A model generated the notes under the pieces. It did not search any database. It had not been told where the DNA came from and saw only the letters and a program-made list of their open reading frames with translations. A stretch of 64,000 nt of DNA from Planctomycetaceae bacterium (GTDB lineage Bacteria; Planctomycetota; Planctomycetia; Pirellulales; Pirellulaceae). Shown here piece by piece: positions 1-8,773 of this stretch. How positions within the stretch are numbered: the stretch's first letter is position 1; the number at the start of each line of letters is the position of its first letter. The stretch is taken from positions 29,885 through 93,884 of the forward strand of contig PBOG01000214.1 of assembly GCA_002724245.1 (NCBI GenBank), written 5' to 3'. Both the position numbers and the translations under genes were made by a program.

Positions 1-252
1 TCCAACGGTGGACGCAACCACTGGCCACAAGTGTTTTCCGCGGTAATGGCTGGCGCAGGAATTCCGCGCGGAACCATTTTCGGCGAATCCGATCGCGATG
101 GCGCTTATCCAAAAGAATACCCTGTCTCGCCCCTTGATCTGGGAGCGACGATCCTTCATTTACTGGGGATCGACATCACCAGACACCTCTACGATCAAAC
201 GGAACGCCCCCATCAAATCTGCAAGGGACAACCCATCGAACAACTTCTCTAA
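1..252 (+). CDS. DUF1501 family protein, C-terminal fragment (cut by window edge)
   Basis: The frame is open from base 1 and ends at TAA 252, leaving the last 83 residues. The fragment carries the NGGRNHWPQ motif, which corresponds to the GGRDHW block of DUF1501 proteins, followed by GTIFGESDRDGAYPKE and SPLDLGATILHLLGID, a typical DUF1501 C-terminus. These are alkaline-phosphatase/sulfatase-like proteins, abundant in planctomycetes, usually exported by Tat and often next to DUF1549/DUF1553 cytochrome-like proteins. Their substrate is unknown. The N-terminus and any partner lie outside the window. Two complete relatives occur here at 22500-23846 and 54605-55888. Confidence 0.9.
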   Translation, partial: SNGGRNHWPQVFSAVMAGAGIPRGTIFGESDRDGAYPKEYPVSPLDLGATILHLLGIDITRHLYDQTERPHQICKGQPIEQLL

Positions 253-405
253 GTTCCAGTCCCGGCTGGCACACGTAAAGTGCTTACAGCCCGCTCTCGA
301 TGCATCCAATCACGGCGGTATGACAATTCAGAACGCACTCCATGCGAAAGCATATTTTGTCTGAAAATTTGTAGAACCAGACCGGCAGGCCGCGGACAAA
401 ACAGC

Positions 406-1335
406 ATGACTCTCAATCCCACTCTTCCGCGACATATCCTCACAGGCCACACCAACTGGATCTACGACGCTGCTTTTTCACCTGACGGCAAGCGGTTGGC
501 TACCGGTGGATGGGACCACGTCATTCGTATCTGGTCGACCGAGTCAGGCGAGCTGGAAATGACGTTACGAGACCACCGCACGGAAATCTACTGCCTCGCA
601 TTCTCGCCCGACGGAGAAACTTTGGCATCAGGAAGTGCGAACAACGACAGTGATATTCGACTCTGGAATATTGCTACTGGCGCGCTGCTGGCCACATTAC
701 AAGGCCACAAGAACGTTGTTCATGACCTTGCCTTTTCCCCAGACGGGGAGAGTCTCGCTTCGGTTTCGTACGATAAGACGGTACGGATTTGGGATTGGCG
801 GAAACCACGCGCAGGGATGGTACTACAGGGCCACGAAAAACAAGTGGAATCGGTGGCATTTACCCCCGATAGCAAAGCACTCTGTTCAGCTGCTGCGGAC
901 ACCATCGCCAAACGATGGGACACCCACTCAGGAAAATTACTGAAAGAATACCCAGCAATCTTGCCCTGGGCACACAGCTCGGCATTTTCCCGCGATCTCT
1001 CTCTCTTGGCAGTCGGTTATGGACATCGCCCTCCCGGTAGCCGCCGCCCAGAAGGCATGGCAAAAGTCTGGAACCTGAGTGCCAATCAAGTGGTGCACAC
1101 GTTTCATGGACATCGCAACTGGATCTACTCGCTGGCCTTTTCATCTAATACCCAACAGCTGGCAACGGGAGGTTGGGACGGATCCGTAAAACTGTGGGAC
1201 CTGCGCCAAGGTGTGGAAATCTCGACCTTTGAGAATCACATCGACGTCGTCCGCACAGTTGCGTTTTCACCCGACGGCCGGCAACTCGTTTCCGCAGGTT
1301 ACGACCAGCGTGTCTGCCTTTGGGAAATTCAATAG
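406..1335 (+). CDS. WD40 repeat protein, single seven-bladed propeller
   Basis: The 309-residue product consists almost entirely of seven WD40 repeats, seen as successive GH...AFSPDG...LASG...D..IRIW units, which is enough for one complete beta-propeller. No signal peptide, membrane segment or extra domain is visible, so it is probably a cytoplasmic scaffold or binding protein; the partner cannot be told from sequence. The track ORF begins at 280, but that upstream part is unlike protein and the ATG at 406 leads straight into the first blade, so 406 is chosen although the ribosome binding site is weak. The fifth blade is longer and less regular than the others. Confidence 0.85.
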   Translation: MTLNPTLPRHILTGHTNWIYDAAFSPDGKRLATGGWDHVIRIWSTESGELEMTLRDHRTEIYCLAFSPDGETLASGSANNDSDIRLWNIATGALLATLQGHKNVVHDLAFSPDGESLASVSYDKTVRIWDWRKPRAGMVLQGHEKQVESVAFTPDSKALCSAAADTIAKRWDTHSGKLLKEYPAILPWAHSSAFSRDLSLLAVGYGHRPPGSRRPEGMAKVWNLSANQVVHTFHGHRNWIYSLAFSSNTQQLATGGWDGSVKLWDLRQGVEISTFENHIDVVRTVAFSPDGRQLVSAGYDQRVCLWEIQ

Positions 1336-1486
1336 GCCCATTGCAGCCTCATCCGGATCGCAAACGAAACTGACAGCCTCCTGGTCCCATAGATACCGCA
1401 AAACGGGGGCGGCGAACGCGTTGCGGTTTTGCCCGTGATGCAAACTGCCGGTCAAGAACCAGCCGCAACACCTACTAACGCGCTGT

Positions 1487-1816
1487 CTATTTTCGCGCTG
1501 CCACCTCGACCTCGCTGATACAGGTCGGCACCGGAAGCACGAACACTTTTCCATCCCCCATCCGTCCCGTACCGGCCACCTCGACGAGTTTTTGGATTAC
1601 TTCATCTGTGCGTTGGTCCTCGACCCACAGGTTGATCTCGACTTTTGGCAAGAACGCCTGCGAGTATTCGTTGTCACCGTACTGGTCCAGATAGTTTTTC
1701 TGCCGACCAAAACCCTTTACTTCACGTACGGTAAGCGCCTCCAGAGGAGCTCTCTTTAACGCTTCCAGCACACGTTCTGCCAGGTAGGGCTTGACGACTG
1801 CCACGATTTGTTTCAC
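1487..1816 (-). CDS. glnB: PII family nitrogen regulatory protein (GlnB/GlnK)
   Basis: PII proteins are small trimeric sensors of 2-oxoglutarate, ATP/ADP and glutamine status that control nitrogen assimilation. The 109-residue product is near the family length of 112. It starts KQIVAVVKPYLAERV, has the GFGRQK entry to the T-loop, a tyrosine in the T-loop (GDNEY) at the position uridylylated in proteobacterial PII, FLPKVEI, and the C-terminal signature TGRMGDGKVFVLPV. The GTG start at 1816 is chosen because GGGGAG lies about seven bases upstream; the track start at 1858 adds unrelated residues. The T-loop middle (NYLDQYGDNEY) differs from the enterobacterial version. No amtB or glnA is nearby; the ferredoxin gene lies 110 bases upstream on the same strand. 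Confidence 0.93.
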   Translation of the reverse strand: MKQIVAVVKPYLAERVLEALKRAPLEALTVREVKGFGRQKNYLDQYGDNEYSQAFLPKVEINLWVEDQRTDEVIQKLVEVAGTGRMGDGKVFVLPVPTCISEVEVAARK

Positions 1817-1926
1817 CAGCAGTCTCCCCAGAACACACTGTCGCACCAAATTGAACACAAGGCCTGTTCAACCTGGAAGTTACCGACAGCAAAGCGCAAT
1901 CAGGGCCAACAGAGCGCAACTCTGGC

Positions 1927-2340
1927 CTAACTGAAAAAATTCTCGCCAAACAGGTTCAATGGAGGCTGTGATTCAACCTCAATGTCACCGTTTACAGTCG
2001 TCTGGCACGCCAATCGCATTTCTTCTTCATTGCCGACATAAGCCAGACTCGGAATCGGGTCGGGAATTGGCATCCACTTGAACTTGGCCTTCTCTCGATT
2101 GCTCAGGGAACTGGTATTTTCCATTCCCTTCTTCACCAGAACACGGCAGGTTCCACAAAGCCCAAAGCCGCGACAGTGGGTGAATTTCGAGACCGATTGG
2201 ACAAATTGATCCACGCCATCACTAATACCACTGATAGCGCAATTCAAATGTATCCCGGCTTTTTCAGCCTCGGCGCGAAGATTTGCACCTTCGGGCACCT
2301 CGATCTCTTTATTTTCCTTGAGAAATTTGACTACCGGCAT
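1927..2340 (-). CDS. 2Fe-2S ferredoxin
   Basis: The 137-residue product resembles 2Fe-2S ferredoxins of the adrenodoxin/Isc type. It starts MPVVKFLKENKEIEVPEGANL, has HCRGFGLCGTC (C-x5-C-x2-C) and a later C in LACQTTV, which together supply the four cluster ligands. Such proteins carry single electrons in the cytoplasm. It is longer than a minimal ferredoxin, with an insert before the first ligand and a tail after the last. ATG 2340 is chosen over the track start 2466 because the ferredoxin fold begins there. It lies upstream of PII on the same strand and the two could be co-transcribed. No isc genes are nearby, so the redox partner is unknown. Confidence 0.88.
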   Translation of the reverse strand: MPVVKFLKENKEIEVPEGANLRAEAEKAGIHLNCAISGISDGVDQFVQSVSKFTHCRGFGLCGTCRVLVKKGMENTSSLSNREKAKFKWMPIPDPIPSLAYVGNEEEMRLACQTTVNGDIEVESQPPLNLFGENFFS

Positions 2341-2708
2341 GGCACATCGAACAAGAACAGGAAAGGAAAACTGCGAGAAACACCGCCACGGATCCAGCGG
2401 TATCGTCGAATTCACAGGAAATTCGTTGAACCGACCGCTCCGCGAAAGAGTAATCGTACCAGCCACAGCCGTGAAAATCTACCTCCACTGCCAGTCGCCG
2501 CGCAGGAAGCTCGTGGGGTGAATTGTAGAAGCTTCTCGAGATCGTTAAACTGCGACATTACATCGACAAGAATCTCATTGTGGCGAACTCTCGTTACAGA
2601 GCCGATCAGGTGTAGTGTCATCGCTATGATCGGATTCCGTAGATCGAGAAGTTGGCGGGTTTCGTGCCACAGACGCCGCCAGTTTGCCCTTCGATGAAAG
2701 AAATCTCC

Positions 2709-3998
2709 ATGTCTGACGTCGCAAAGCTAACCCTTAACGACACTGCCATCGATCTTCCGGTCGTCGAAGGAACGGAACACGAACGTGGCTTAGACATCTC
2801 CAAATTACGAGCACAAACTGGCCTCGTCACGCTCGACGAAGGCTATGTGAACACGGGATCGACAACCAGCGATATCACTTTCTTGAATGGCGAACAGGGC
2901 ATTCTCCGTTACCGCGGCTACCCGATTGAATCGCTCGCCGCCAATTGTGATTTCGTGGAAGTCTGCTACCTGTTGATCTACGGTGAACTACCAACCACAG
3001 ACCAACTGGAAAACTTTCGTAGCGCCATCCGCCGCCACACGATGCTGCATGAAGATATGCGGTCCTTCTATAACGGGTTCCCGCGTGACGCTCACCCAAT
3101 GGCAATTCTCTCTTCAACCGTGAGTTGCTTGTCCACTTTCTATCAGGATTCTCTGGACCCACAAAACGAAGAACAAGTGGAAAACTCGGTTCTGCGTTTG
3201 ATTGCGAAACTTCCTACGATCGCGGCATACAGCTACAAAAAATCTTCCGGGCAGCCATTTATTTACCCACAAAACGACCTCAGCTACGTCGAGAATTTTC
3301 TGCAGATGATGTTCGGGGTGCCCAGTGAGCCATATGAAATGGACCCCGATTTTGTGGATGCCCTGAATCTTCTGTTGATCGTGCATGCCGACCACGAGCA
3401 AAACTGTAGTACCTCGACGGTTCGCATGGTCGGTTCTTCAAATGCTAATTTGTTTGCCTCGATCGCGGCCGGCATTTGCGCTTTGTGGGGTCCGTTGCAT
3501 GGCGGTGCCAATGAAGCGTGCGTCAACATGCTCGATCAGATCATTGCAGACGGCGCCAACGTCCAGAAATACGTCGATATGGCAAAGGACAAATCAAGTG
3601 GATTTCGACTGATGGGATTCGGCCACCGCGTTTACAAGAACTACGACCCACGCGCACGCATTATCAAAGTGGCTTGTGATAAATTGCTCGACAAACTGAA
3701 CATCGACGATCCGCTATTTGATGTTGCCCAACAGCTTGAAGAAGTCGCCTTGAATGATCCGTATTTTGTCGAAAAGAAACTCTACCCGAATGTCGACTTC
3801 TATTCTGGTGTCGTCTATCGAGCAATCGGGATTCCGGTGCAGATGTTTACGGTGCTGTTTGCGATGGGGCGTCTGCCAGGTTGGATTGCACATTGGATGG
3901 AAATGCACCGCTCGCCGACATTCCGCATCTGTCGCCCTCGCCAGATCTACACCGGCGCCCTGGACCGCGAATTCGTCCCCATCGACCAACGTAGCTAG
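2709..3998 (+). CDS. gltA: Citrate synthase (type II, GltA)
   Basis: It condenses oxaloacetate with acetyl-CoA to citrate, the entry step of the TCA cycle. The 429 residues match the length of GltA-type enzymes. Visible signatures are GILRYRGYPIE near the N-terminus, HADHEQNCSTSTVR with a catalytic histidine, GPLHGGANEA with the second histidine, GFGHRVYKNYDPRA with the catalytic and citrate-binding residues, and the C-terminal RPRQIYTG. ATG 2709 is chosen from several in-frame starts because GAAAGA precedes it and MSDVAKLTL reads as a typical N-terminus. The gene stands alone, diverging from the ferredoxin-PII pair. Confidence 0.97.
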   Translation: MSDVAKLTLNDTAIDLPVVEGTEHERGLDISKLRAQTGLVTLDEGYVNTGSTTSDITFLNGEQGILRYRGYPIESLAANCDFVEVCYLLIYGELPTTDQLENFRSAIRRHTMLHEDMRSFYNGFPRDAHPMAILSSTVSCLSTFYQDSLDPQNEEQVENSVLRLIAKLPTIAAYSYKKSSGQPFIYPQNDLSYVENFLQMMFGVPSEPYEMDPDFVDALNLLLIVHADHEQNCSTSTVRMVGSSNANLFASIAAGICALWGPLHGGANEACVNMLDQIIADGANVQKYVDMAKDKSSGFRLMGFGHRVYKNYDPRARIIKVACDKLLDKLNIDDPLFDVAQQLEEVALNDPYFVEKKLYPNVDFYSGVVYRAIGIPVQMFTVLFAMGRLPGWIAHWMEMHRSPTFRICRPRQIYTGALDREFVPIDQRS

Positions 3999-4590
3999 GT
4001 AATGCAATACGCGTCACAGGTGCAAGCTTACGTGGGACACCAGGAATCGATGGAATACGATCGCTGTTGGTCCCTCTGCTTGCTACGGAGAAAACGCTCG
4101 AAAATCGGACGTCTCTCGTCACATGCAATAGCGGATGGTGTCGACCAATGCGTTGAGTGGCCCAGGGGTTAGCAAATAGCAGCAGACCACTGGTACCAAT
4201 CTGTGCACATCTGCGGCATGAACCCCAAACCCCTGGGGGTGTCAAGAATCGATTCCCCGTTGTCGATACTAGACACAGGGAACGTAACAGGGATTAGCGA
4301 TCCCCTGGGATGACACAGCGCAGGTCACCTGTGGAAATACCCAGAATTCCACCCGTAGTCAGGCAAAACGGTCGCCACCCAGTGCATGGCAACAGTTTAC
4401 TGATGCAGCATAGTCCTCTCATTACCAGGTGCTGTTCAGTCATGGCGCACGCCAAAATACTACTGGCCTTCATCCGGCGAATTACCCGGCTCTTTCCAAG
4501 CACGTCCGCACGAACCAGCTACCGTCAACCGCAAGCCAGATCAGAACCGCGGGCGTCACCCTGCCTCTGTCCAACCTGTCGACATTGGCG
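3999..4590. other. Long intergenic region
   Basis: About 590 bases between citrate synthase and the terminator of the convergent EF-hand gene. Short ORFs in the track (for example 4310-4627) show no protein-like composition, signal or family motif. No tRNA, riboswitch or gene remnant was recognised. Confidence 0.5.
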
Positions 4591-4635
4591 AAAAACAGCC
4601 GGTCAGGCTGATCGAAATGCAGCCTGACTGACCGA
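4591..4635 (-). terminator. Intrinsic terminator after the EF-hand gene
   Basis: Read on the minus strand there is a nine-pair stem GTCAGGCTG / CAGCCTGAC with a nine-base loop, followed by CGGC and a run of five T. It sits about 17 bases beyond the stop of the EF-hand gene at 4652, as expected for a Rho-independent terminator. Confidence 0.75.
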
Positions 4636-4651
4636 CCCGCCATCGTTGCTC

Positions 4652-5335
4652 TCAATCATCCGCCTTCTTCCCACGGCGCTGGCGGAGGGCCTCTCTCGCG
4701 GCAGCTCTTTCCTCTTCGTTGAGACGACCGTCTCCATCCTTGTCAAACCGTTCGATCAACTTCTCCCGATCCACACGAGCGGGTCGCCGCCTGGACTCTC
4801 CTCTGTTTCGATCGCCGCGACCTCTCGGCTGGTCACCACCACCTTTTTTCTGGCCACCACGACCAGCCCCTTGGCGACTGGCGTCAGTGCGTTGACGTCG
4901 TAACGACTGTAGCAGGGCAGACAATTCTTCCCGATTCAACTTTTTGTCACCATCTTTGTCAAATCGCCGCAGAAGATTCTGCGCATTCAAACGCGGCTGC
5001 TCCGGACGCCGACGACCAGCACCTGCCCGTTGCGAATTACCCTGTTCGCGAGCTCGACGTGCCTGTGCACGCTCTTCGTCGTTGAGTTTGCCATCACCAT
5101 CCTTGTCAAACCTCTTGAGAACTTCAGCAAAACGGCCTTTTCCTTTCTTGGCGCGCTGCCTCCGTGCCGCAATCCGCTCTTCTTCATCGAGCCGACCGTC
5201 GCCATTCTTGTCAAACCGTTTGAGCAGTTCCTGCCGGTCAGCTCCTCGCCTGCCGGGGCGTTCGTTATCGTCTGCCAGAGTCCAATAGGCGCTACCTAAT
5301 ACGACAATCAAACACGCAAAACCGGCAAATCGCAT
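4652..5335 (-). CDS. Secreted four EF-hand calcium-binding protein
   Basis: The 227-residue product starts with a signal peptide (MRFAGFACLIVVLGSAYWTLAD) and has four EF-hand loops: DKNGDGRLDEEE, DKDGDGKLNDEE, DKDGDKKLNREE and DKDGDGRLNEEE. Each follows an L..RFDK helix and is separated by Arg/Gln-rich linkers. The third loop has K in place of the usual loop glycine (DGDKK), which may weaken it. Such proteins are common in planctomycete envelopes and probably bind calcium. The track start at 5347 is a TTG; ATG 5335 is preferred because GGAG lies seven bases upstream. The gene ends in a good intrinsic terminator and appears monocistronic. Confidence 0.88.
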   Translation of the reverse strand: MRFAGFACLIVVLGSAYWTLADDNERPGRRGADRQELLKRFDKNGDGRLDEEERIAARRQRAKKGKGRFAEVLKRFDKDGDGKLNDEERAQARRAREQGNSQRAGAGRRRPEQPRLNAQNLLRRFDKDGDKKLNREELSALLQSLRRQRTDASRQGAGRGGQKKGGGDQPRGRGDRNRGESRRRPARVDREKLIERFDKDGDGRLNEEERAAAREALRQRRGKKADD

Positions 5336-5502
5336 AGCGTTCTCCAATGCACTCTATAAAGATTTTTTGGCTCTTTTCTCATCCTATTATGACACGTCAC
5401 AACTGGATTCATAGAACCACGGGCCAGCAGCAAAGTTTCGCCGGATGAGAAATAAAGACAGTGGGACAAGTAAGACACCGCTCCACTGGAACCAGAATCG
5501 GG

Positions 5503-6324
5503 TCAGGCTGCGGAAGAGACCGGTTGACCTGGCCGCTCCATTCGCGCAACCAGTTCGCCCGATAATCGGCGATAATCTTCAGCACCATTCGAATCGGGCG
5601 CGTACTGGAAAATTGACTGGCCGAAGCTAGGGGCCTCCGCCAGGCGAATATTACGACGGATTCGCGTGCTAAACAAATCTGCCCTCGCCCAGGGCCCACG
5701 GGACTGTTGATGTTCAGTAAAGAACTCAGAAACATCTTTCGCGACTTCGTTTGCCAACCGCGTACCCGCATCAAACATGCACAACACAACACCAATCAAC
5801 TCCAAATCCGGATTGAGTCGATCCGAAACGAGCTGAACCGTCTGCAGCAACTTACTGAGACCATGTAGCGCCAGAAAATGTGGCTGTAGCGGCAATAACA
5901 CCTCATGAACGGCGGTCAGCGCATTGAGGGTCAGAATACCCAACGAAGGAGGACAGTCCACGATCAGCGTATCGAAGTTCTCGGAATCACGTGCGATGCA
6001 ATCACTCAGGATCTTCTCTCTGCCAACCTCGCTTGCCAATTCCAATTCGGCTGCCGCCAGATCGAGATGCGAGGGAACCAGCCAAAATCGCTCTCCGACT
6101 ACCTGGCGCACATCGCCCACATCACGACGGCCTGTAAGGACCCCGTACACAGAATCAGCACTTTCTGAAATAGAAACACCCAGGTGCAGCGATGCGTGAG
6201 CCTGTGGATCCATATCGACCAGACAAACACGTTGCCCAGCATCAGCCAGCGCTGCAGCCAGATTGACGGCAGTCGTTGTCTTGCCCACCCCTCCCTTTTG
6301 ATTGATGATCGCAATCGAACGCAT
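5503..6324 (-). CDS. ParA/Soj-type (MinD superfamily) ATPase, orphan
   Basis: ParA-type deviant Walker ATPases position DNA or protein cargo by ATP-dependent dimerisation. The 273-residue product begins MRSIAIINQKGGVGKTTT, with the deviant Walker A (KGGVGKTT) at residues 10-18, the DMDPQAH motif near 37-43 and the Walker B-like TLIVDCPPSLG further on, all typical of Soj-like proteins. ATG 6324 has AAGGGAG five bases upstream; the track start is an upstream GTG. No parB gene or parS-like cluster is seen nearby, so whether it serves chromosome segregation or other cargo is open. The neighbours are unrelated, with a rhomboid gene divergent from it. Confidence 0.92.
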   Translation of the reverse strand: MRSIAIINQKGGVGKTTTAVNLAAALADAGQRVCLVDMDPQAHASLHLGVSISESADSVYGVLTGRRDVGDVRQVVGERFWLVPSHLDLAAAELELASEVGREKILSDCIARDSENFDTLIVDCPPSLGILTLNALTAVHEVLLPLQPHFLALHGLSKLLQTVQLVSDRLNPDLELIGVVLCMFDAGTRLANEVAKDVSEFFTEHQQSRGPWARADLFSTRIRRNIRLAEAPSFGQSIFQYAPDSNGAEDYRRLSGELVARMERPGQPVSSAA

Positions 6325-6518
6325 CGGAACTCCCTTTCCCACCTGCCGAGCAAACAGCTGTCTGCCGGCCTCCCGGTTGATTCACCAAAGTGGGCGAATT
6401 ATAGCGACTGAGGACGCTGAGTTCCTAGCGTATTCCGGCGCCCGGCGTTGGTGCTCATGGAAAAATGAGCTAAAACAGTCGGTTTCGGTTGGGATACCTT
6501 TGGGATCGGGATCGGTTC

Positions 6519-7499
6519 ATGAGGCATATTGGCACATTGCCGAATGAGAACGCAGCGCGACGTTTTACCGCGTTTCTCCTCACTCAGGACATTATCGCAT
6601 CATCAGAACAGGATGCGGAAGAATGGATAATCTGGGTACACGACGAAAATAACGTCGCGCACGGTCGCGAGGAACTGGCAAGCTTTCGCCAGGATCCAAA
6701 CGGAGAGATCTACCTGCAGGCCGAAACCGCGGCTGAGCAAATTGTCCGCAAACGCCTTGAAACGGAAAAACAAAATCAGAAAAACGTGCGCGATCTGCGT
6801 AGCCAATGGAGTCGGCAACCTGGCAGCCAAAAACGCCCGTTGACATTGTCTGTAGTCGTGTTGACTGTCCTCGTTTTCTTTTTCAGTAATGGTGGTTCCC
6901 CACGTCGCCGCTTGACCCGATCACCTTCCTCCGCGTCTGAAGGCCCTAGTTTTTCATTGAACGACACCCTGCGCTTTTGCAGTATTGCTGACTACGGCAG
7001 AACAGGGGATCCGCTGGTAAGCATCAAGAAAGGGCAAATCTGGAGACTGATTACGCCCATCTTGTTGCATCCTGGAGGCATCTGGCACCTGGTATTCAAC
7101 ATGCTTTGGCTGTGGCAGTTAGGAGGGATTATTGAATCCCGACGTAGCAAACTCACTCTGGCCTGGGTCCTTCTCCTCACAGCGGTTCTCTCTAACTTGG
7201 CACAGGCAATCATGCCTCTCGATCTTCCAGCGCCGCTAAGACCGTTCTCAGGGAACCCTATTTTCGGTGGTATGTCAGGCGTGGTTTACGGATTGTTAGG
7301 CTATCTTTGGGTAACCGGCCGCCTCGACCCGGGTAGCGGAATTTTTCTGCATCCCAATACGGTAATGCTAATGATCGGATGGGCCTGCTTGTGCCTCACC
7401 GGCTTGCTCGGACCGGTCGCCAATACCGCTCATTTTGCGGGACTTTTCGTTGGCATGGCGGTGGCCAATTTCACTTTGAACCCACGTCGACAGACCTGA
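6519..7499 (+). CDS. Rhomboid-family intramembrane serine protease, GlpG-like
   Basis: Rhomboids cleave transmembrane helices inside the bilayer with a Ser-His dyad. The 326-residue protein has a soluble N-terminal domain of about 75 residues (RRFTAFLLTQDI...EEWIIWV) resembling the GlpG cytoplasmic domain, a linker and one membrane segment near residues 110-120, then the rhomboid core. The core shows the oxyanion region HPGGIWHLVFNM, catalytic serine 253 in GGMSG, and catalytic histidine about 305 in HFAG. ATG 6519 replaces the track TTG at 6489 and is preceded by GGGATCGGG. It is divergent from the ParA gene with nearly 200 bases between them. The protease substrate is unknown. Confidence 0.93.
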   Translation: MRHIGTLPNENAARRFTAFLLTQDIIASSEQDAEEWIIWVHDENNVAHGREELASFRQDPNGEIYLQAETAAEQIVRKRLETEKQNQKNVRDLRSQWSRQPGSQKRPLTLSVVVLTVLVFFFSNGGSPRRRLTRSPSSASEGPSFSLNDTLRFCSIADYGRTGDPLVSIKKGQIWRLITPILLHPGGIWHLVFNMLWLWQLGGIIESRRSKLTLAWVLLLTAVLSNLAQAIMPLDLPAPLRPFSGNPIFGGMSGVVYGLLGYLWVTGRLDPGSGIFLHPNTVMLMIGWACLCLTGLLGPVANTAHFAGLFVGMAVANFTLNPRRQT

Positions 7500-7516
7500 C
7501 CAACAACAGCGAGCGG

Positions 7517-8077
7517 TCAATTTTCAAGTCGAGGTGACGCCTCACTCGTTCCGGGCAGTTCTTCGGCAAGGTTCGACATATGGGGCGTCACGAATTCGAC
7601 CACTCGATCCATCATCTGGGTAACGCGCACCACTTGGGTGCGCCCAGCAACACAGGCCAGTCGGCTGGCAGTCGCAAACACCAGCGTTGTCTGTTGTTCA
7701 CCGTCGCGGAAGTGCAATGCCAAATCCCACACTGCTGCCTGGTCTGCCGGTGCGGTTGACCAGTCGTAGTTGCGGTCAATGATCAATGCATGGCGTGCAT
7801 GCACCAATCCACGCAGACGGCTAATTTCTACCTGTTCCAGTATGGCCAGTGACTGTCCACTGACCTCTAACTGGGACCGACTTTGATCTGACTGTGGTCC
7901 CAATCGCCAAACTTCAACCTGATCAGCGTGGCGAATCAACATTGCCGTTTCCGAACCCCAGAACTCCAGGATTCGCCTTCCCTGCCGATAGTGATGCCAG
8001 ACCGCGAAGCCGCCCAGCACACATCCCAGCAAAACCATCGTCAAAATCGCCCACTTTCCTCGGCTCACAAAACCCAT
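7517..8077 (-). CDS. Membrane-anchored protein of unknown function
   Basis: The 186-residue product has one N-terminal membrane segment (about residues 10-27, ILTMVLLGCVLGGFAVW) after a basic start, so it is probably anchored with the rest outside. No family is recognised; the soluble part is mixed alpha/beta-like. AGAGG touches the ATG at 8077 directly, which is too close, while an in-frame GTG at 8068 would have nine-base spacing and could be the true start. It converges with the rhomboid gene (17-base gap) and diverges from the small gene at 8236. Confidence 0.6.
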   Translation of the reverse strand: MGFVSRGKWAILTMVLLGCVLGGFAVWHHYRQGRRILEFWGSETAMLIRHADQVEVWRLGPQSDQSRSQLEVSGQSLAILEQVEISRLRGLVHARHALIIDRNYDWSTAPADQAAVWDLALHFRDGEQQTTLVFATASRLACVAGRTQVVRVTQMMDRVVEFVTPHMSNLAEELPGTSEASPRLEN

Positions 8078-8235
8078 CCTCTTTCAATTCGACCTGTTCT
8101 ACAGTGGTTCCCCAGTTGCGCGGGCGTAAGTATACTTGGTGTCGGTTTACTTTTCGCCACCGGTTCAACAGATACTACACGAGCCGCCGGGCCTCAAATT
8201 GGCTGACTTGTCGATTTCACAGATCCTACCAGGAG

Positions 8236-8469
8236 ATGCCTCAGGTGCCTGACCAGTTCGACCCTTACCGCGAATCCTTGATCGTTGAAAAGAACACGGT
8301 CTGGTCCGAAGTAGATGCGGAATTGGACTCACAAGAAAAAACGCGGATTGCCGATGCGCTACACGCAGACCCGGAACAATGCGCCCATTTGGATTATGTA
8401 CGTGTGCACACAGGATTCTGTCGCCAGGTAACCGTTACCGAACACGACCTCAACCGCATCAACTATTAA
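8236..8469 (+). CDS. Small conserved-looking acidic protein, unknown function
   Basis: This is a 77-residue product starting MPQVPDQFDPYRESLIVEKNTVW and ending in HDLNRINY; the track ORF begins far upstream at 7894 in sequence overlapping the neighbouring gene. It is acidic, without signal peptide or membrane segment, and has two cysteines. AGGAG abuts the ATG, whereas an in-frame GTG at 8245 would be nine bases away and may be used. Composition looks like real cytoplasmic protein, but no family is recognised. Confidence 0.55.
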   Translation: MPQVPDQFDPYRESLIVEKNTVWSEVDAELDSQEKTRIADALHADPEQCAHLDYVRVHTGFCRQVTVTEHDLNRINY

Positions 8470-8733
8470 TTCTCGCCATGAGAGTTCGTGGCAACCGGCT
8501 CGTTACGATCTGTGGTCACTCAAGGCTGGATCGATGCGCATGTCCTGCTGGTTGGGGTTTTGACAAACACGTCTTCACGAAACTACAGCGACGACGGCGA
8601 AGCCAGGCCATTGAGGGGCGAGCAACCTGTTAGACTCGACCAGGCGATACAGCTGTCCACAGTAGAACGCGGAATCGCGGGAAACGTAGGTTTGGCTGTC
8701 ACTCGCAACAGCTATCAGGCTCTTCTTTTTATA
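8470..8733. other. Intergenic region upstream of aroB
   Basis: With the dyad at 8734, about 300 bases separate the small gene from aroB. Track ORF 8488-8739 reads like random sequence. Nothing else was recognised. Confidence 0.4.
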
Positions 8734-8748
8734 TTGTGACAATCACAA
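8734..8748. promoter_or_regulatory. Perfect dyad upstream of aroB
   Basis: TTGTGA-CAA-TCACAA is a perfect 6+6 inverted repeat 25 bases before the aroB start, overlapping a TATATT sequence that could be a -10 element. The half-sites resemble CRP/FNR half-sites but the spacer is 3 instead of 6, so it is not a CRP site. It could be a repressor operator or chance. Confidence 0.3.
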
Positions 8749-8773
8749 ACCCTGCGGCGAGGCAATAGAGCGC

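Noticed and set aside
4310-4627. Plus-strand ORF of 105 codons in the long gap after gltA
   Set aside because: The composition is random-like, there is no ribosome binding site, and it runs through the EF-hand gene's terminator.
4944-5288. ORFs antisense to the EF-hand gene
   Set aside because: They mirror the repeated acidic EF-hand codons; the minus frame has a signal peptide, four EF-hands, a ribosome binding site and a terminator.
8734-8748. CRP binding site
   Set aside because: Half-sites are similar to TGTGA/TCACA but the spacer is three bases instead of six.
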